The position numbers were made by a program, and so were the translations under genes. A stretch of 64,000 bases of DNA. Source: Membranipora membranacea. Its lineage: Eukaryota; Bryozoa; Gymnolaemata; Cheilostomatida; Membraniporidae. Of this stretch, positions 60,801-64,000 are shown one piece after another (within the stretch, counting starts at the first letter, position 1; every line of letters starts with the position of its first letter). The notes under the pieces were generated by a model. That model saw only the letters and a list, made by a program, of their open reading frames with translations, was not told the DNA's origin and did no database searches. The stretch spans positions 21,637,387 to 21,701,386 of the forward strand of contig OU612069.1 in NCBI GenBank assembly GCA_914767715.1. The letters run 5' to 3'.

Positions 60801-63749
60801 AAAAATTAAGGAAAACAGGATGAGCCCAATGTGATAGATCTGCCATTTAAATCCTTTGAAAGTGCAAGAAATCTGTTCGCCATTGTTTGAGTACCAAAAT
60901 CAGACATTCATGTCAATCAACCCTGTGTGATACTAAACTTTTTGATTTGTCTTGTTGGCTTCAGGCCCGCCTGAACAGGTTGATACAGTGGCAGTAAGGT
61001 CTCAAACAGAAACCCATTAATATAATTGATTGTATAGAATATTACAGTATCATTATCAATTCATATTCCCCCTAAAAAGACTCTATGATAGGTAGACGGA
61101 GCAATGCTGCTGACTGATAAAGAATATTCTACTGGGCTTCGTATAATACAGAAATTTCGTTTAGTTTTTTTTTCCAGCTATAGCTCTACATTCACTCACA
61201 AATGTGCCTGAGAATATAAATATATGAGCATCTCCGGAGGAGTGACTGACTTCCATCATTGTCATGCCTGTTACTAGTCTTTGAGTTCCAAGATGTCTCA
61301 AATCTAACGTGCCATTCCCACATCTCCCGACACCTACAATCTCCATAGAAATACACATGATCAATGAGCAAGGAAATTAATAAACCAAACAAAAAAACAT
61401 TCAGGCAATTGATGCACTGACATGCAAAAGATGCCCATGCATGTTATTTTCTAAAATAATGCTGATATAGGGAACAAGCAGCTCTTATGAATTGTATTGT
61501 CAGCCGGTTCACTGAAATGTACCTTGATTTGCTTACTCCTGTCAGCCAGAAATCAAATACACATTGGAAACAAAGTCGCATGTATATTTGAAACATGGGT
61601 TTAATTTGGAGTTATGCTTTTACAGTTCTATTATAATCGCAAGGAAATGCAAAATCATCAACCATTGCATTTATGTGGCAGGTTACTTAGTTATATACAG
61701 ATTATTATATTTGTATGAATTATGCTTATCAAAAAAATTGCAAATTACAGTAGGGTTTGGTGGAGCGGTTTTGCAATATACCAAGACACTCAGAGAATAT
61801 GATGATCAATTGATATCACAAAAGTGATATTCGGTTCAGATTGGACATCATGTTCTTGATCAAAGATTTAGGCAGTGGGCAGCTGTGCCAGCAACCAGGA
61901 GTAACAACTCGAATATAGATAATGAAACTTGGATGTTGATTGGATACATAGGCCTAGATTCCATAGATCTAGTTTATAGATCACATTGCTGAGGGGTGAA
62001 TCCTACACCTGCTAAACATAGATAATATTACTATGTGATCAAATCAGCAAGTTCAAGGATCAAATTTCCAACTCCTGGTGTGAAAGGATCAACAGACAAG
62101 TTATGTTCTATCTATTCCATTGTCACCAAAGATTTAATATAATTTGAACGTTCTTGATTTGTATGCACTACTAAGACACGCATGTTAGTATTGCATGAGT
62201 AAGGTTTTCTGACAAAATATACAAGTTTTCGATGGTGTGGTAATTCAACTTTGCCTGACAATGCACAAGCTTGTTGACAGAGGGAATTTTCATTTGATTT
62301 ATTACCAGATATCTTACTGCCAGGCGGTTAAGATATTACAAAACTATATGGCAGCTGCCCTACTCATAGGGGGATGGATTAACCTTTACGATAGTAAACT
62401 CTCTGATACCTAGTATATCAACTCAACATTATACGTCATTTTGATGTCACTTATTAATTACCTGAAATTTTGGCTTGGGCAAGCTTTGCTGATAATATTT
62501 CTCTCTAATCTCACTATTAGGATGAAATAAATGATCAAAACGGCATTTTATTGAAAGAAGGTTATAAGTAAAATTTCGGACATATGTCATCGATCTCTGA
62601 TAGAGATAGTGATACTATTTTGTTGACAGTGGGCTACATTGAGTACCCAAATCGATATTGAGTCCTAATTATATTAAATATAGTTTAATGCGATGCTAAC
62701 CGTTTCCATTGTGAACTATTATGAATTCAGAGTGTATTGTTCTAGCCAGTGTAAACATTTAGGATTAATTCTGACACTTCTCACTTGTGGGTGAGCACAT
62801 CTCCCAAAATGTGAAAATCAAAAACTACATACATCTGACTGACTTTTCAATGTGCAGTATCAACATTGTGCTCGATTCATATACCTCATACTGGTGTACA
62901 TATTTTCGTTTACTCTTACTTCGATATACATTGCTTTACCATTATAATACATAAAGGAGCAACAAACAAAGACTGACCAAGCCATGTTTTCACTTCCTGA
63001 CTCTGTAGAACCACCCGTCTTGCACATGAATATATTTCAACAAAATACAGATATGCTCCATTCTTCTGCTGATAGGCAAACAGTGGAACCAATGTATGGG
63101 CAGCGGTACTGATACCATCATCATAACTTTTTGGGCCTCTATATCTGCCAATATTTCCGGCAATCGCTAAAATCAATGGAGATATGAAAGTGGAACAAGG
63201 CCAGGATAATTCTGCAGTTTCGATCACTGCAAAGGCACGGCTAAGGTTATGATGTTACATAACAAAATGGTGCCATATTTTGCATATGAGTTAATATTCA
63301 CCCACAATTATCTGTTTTTGGAAATTCTACATATATGACCTAAATTCATCGGCTTGAATTGTTTCACACATTTTATTCTTCTTCGGTAGGCCTACTTTGT
63401 TTGGAACTATTACCAATGCTTAAACTGGCATTCAGTTTCATTAGGCTTCAAGGCTTGGATCTGATTGTTTAGGTTGGCTTCATTCAGTTATTATAACTTC
63501 AAGAGATTTTAAAGTTCACTTTATCATATGTGAGTTGGTCGGTTGTGTCACTTTGCCTACCCTCGTAGCATAATGAATTATTAATGCATAGTTTAATCAA
63601 AGAAAAAATAATTGTGTTGATGTATAATGTTTCTCACAGTTGTAATCCTCCATATGTCCGAGGCGGTAATAACCAATTCCGCCCTCATAAGTTGCATGTT
63701 TATTGGTTCTGTAACCGACAATTAGCACTCCTGGGTCATTCAGCTTTTG
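57898..63749 (-). CDS. Secreted or membrane-anchored EGF-domain protein, 3' nine exons (497 aa, N-terminus outside or not found)
   Basis: Nine minus-strand exons: 63749-63638, 63166-62978, 61333-61200, 60628-60490, 60234-60102, 59832-59642, 59455-59291, 59037-58744, 58034-57898. Phases agree throughout and give 498 codons ending TAA. The 60490 donor and 60234 acceptor are the weakest pair. The long first part has repeated beta-strand-like stretches (DPGVLIVGYRTN, GAYLYFVEIYSC, DAHIFIFSGTF, YSALVILADTLKGRLTVF), suggesting a beta-propeller or similar extracellular fold; this is inference. An EGF-like domain (CQSSPCIHGYCSDTDDGFQC and CHDDW, with six cysteines) comes near the end. The tail has a hydrophobic segment (NFVVVASLTFCYLHL) near the stop, suggesting a GPI signal or membrane anchor. 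The family is not recognised. No stops or frameshifts were seen. Confidence 0.7.
60378..60400 (+). repeat. TAA microsatellite
   Basis: About seven TAA units in the intron between exons 4 and 5 of the EGF-protein gene as numbered within the window. Confidence 0.85.
61340..62970. other. Long intron of the EGF-protein gene
   Basis: The 1.6 kb between exons 62978-63166 and 61200-61333 has no open frame with splice support on either strand and no recognised repeat. Confidence 0.5.
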
Positions 63750-64000
63750 CTACAAAATATAAAGCTCTAAGTAAGTTGTGTAAAAAGCAAAGACCCAATA
63801 TCATTAGGCGTGTATCAAATATCAATATAAAAATAATCATTACAATAGTAATGATTTTTGAAATATCACCAATATGATGATAATCTATTTTGACATACTC
63901 TTTGGTGCAAAGTAAGTTTGTTTGCTTGTTTGCAGACAAGCATGAGCTTATTTTGAGATGGGCTGCAGTTATATCTTGGACTGATACTAAATCTCACTTT

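Overview
The window is nuclear DNA of an AT-rich, intron-containing animal, most likely an invertebrate. Genes are split by GT-AG introns of about 0.1 to 1.5 kb, and the families (clan-2 cytochrome P450, TRIM-type RING/B-box protein, SLC16-like transporters, EGF protein) are metazoan. Between genes there are tRNA-derived SINEs, Ty3/Gypsy, DIRS-type and non-LTR retroelement remains, and many foldback elements. I cannot name the species from sequence alone. All gene models are spliced by eye from open frames, splice sites and phase agreement.

Layout. 1-500: one minus-strand exon of an unrecognised gene running off the left edge. 580-1,500: tRNA-like SINEs. 4.1-7.3 kb: scattered unassigned minus-strand exons. 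8.3-8.6 kb: perfect hairpins. 9.4-11.3 kb (minus): an intron-split, decayed FLYWCH + MULE-transposase gene. 14.8-15.8 kb: a LINE 3' end. 15.9-20.4 kb (minus): a complete seven-exon cytochrome P450, 493 residues. 20.4-28.2 kb: gene-poor, with inverted repeat pairs and SINEs. 28.3-32.5 kb (plus): a complete six-exon TRIM-like gene, 396 residues, with a 1.2 kb foldback element in intron 4. 33.5-34.1 kb: a Gypsy fragment. 34.4-35.0 kb: paired SINEs. 35.5-46.8 kb (plus): a tandem cluster of three SLC16-like transporters, of which only the middle one is intact. 49.4-51.2 kb: a LINE 5' half. 51.2-54.7 kb: a DIRS-type tyrosine-recombinase retroelement with direct repeats. 55.6-57.4 kb: a second Gypsy fragment with a MITE in its integrase. 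57.9-63.75 kb (minus): the 3' nine exons of an EGF-domain protein gene that enters from the right.

Best items for a second look: a 674 bp TTAA-flanked near-perfect palindrome inside an exon of the third transporter copy; the intron-split FLYWCH-MULE gene; the P450 I-helix with Met in place of the usual acid; the foldback-in-foldback in the TRIM intron; and the unrecognised EGF protein. No operon-like or clearly new multi-gene system was found. The neighbouring genes look functionally unrelated apart from the transporter array.
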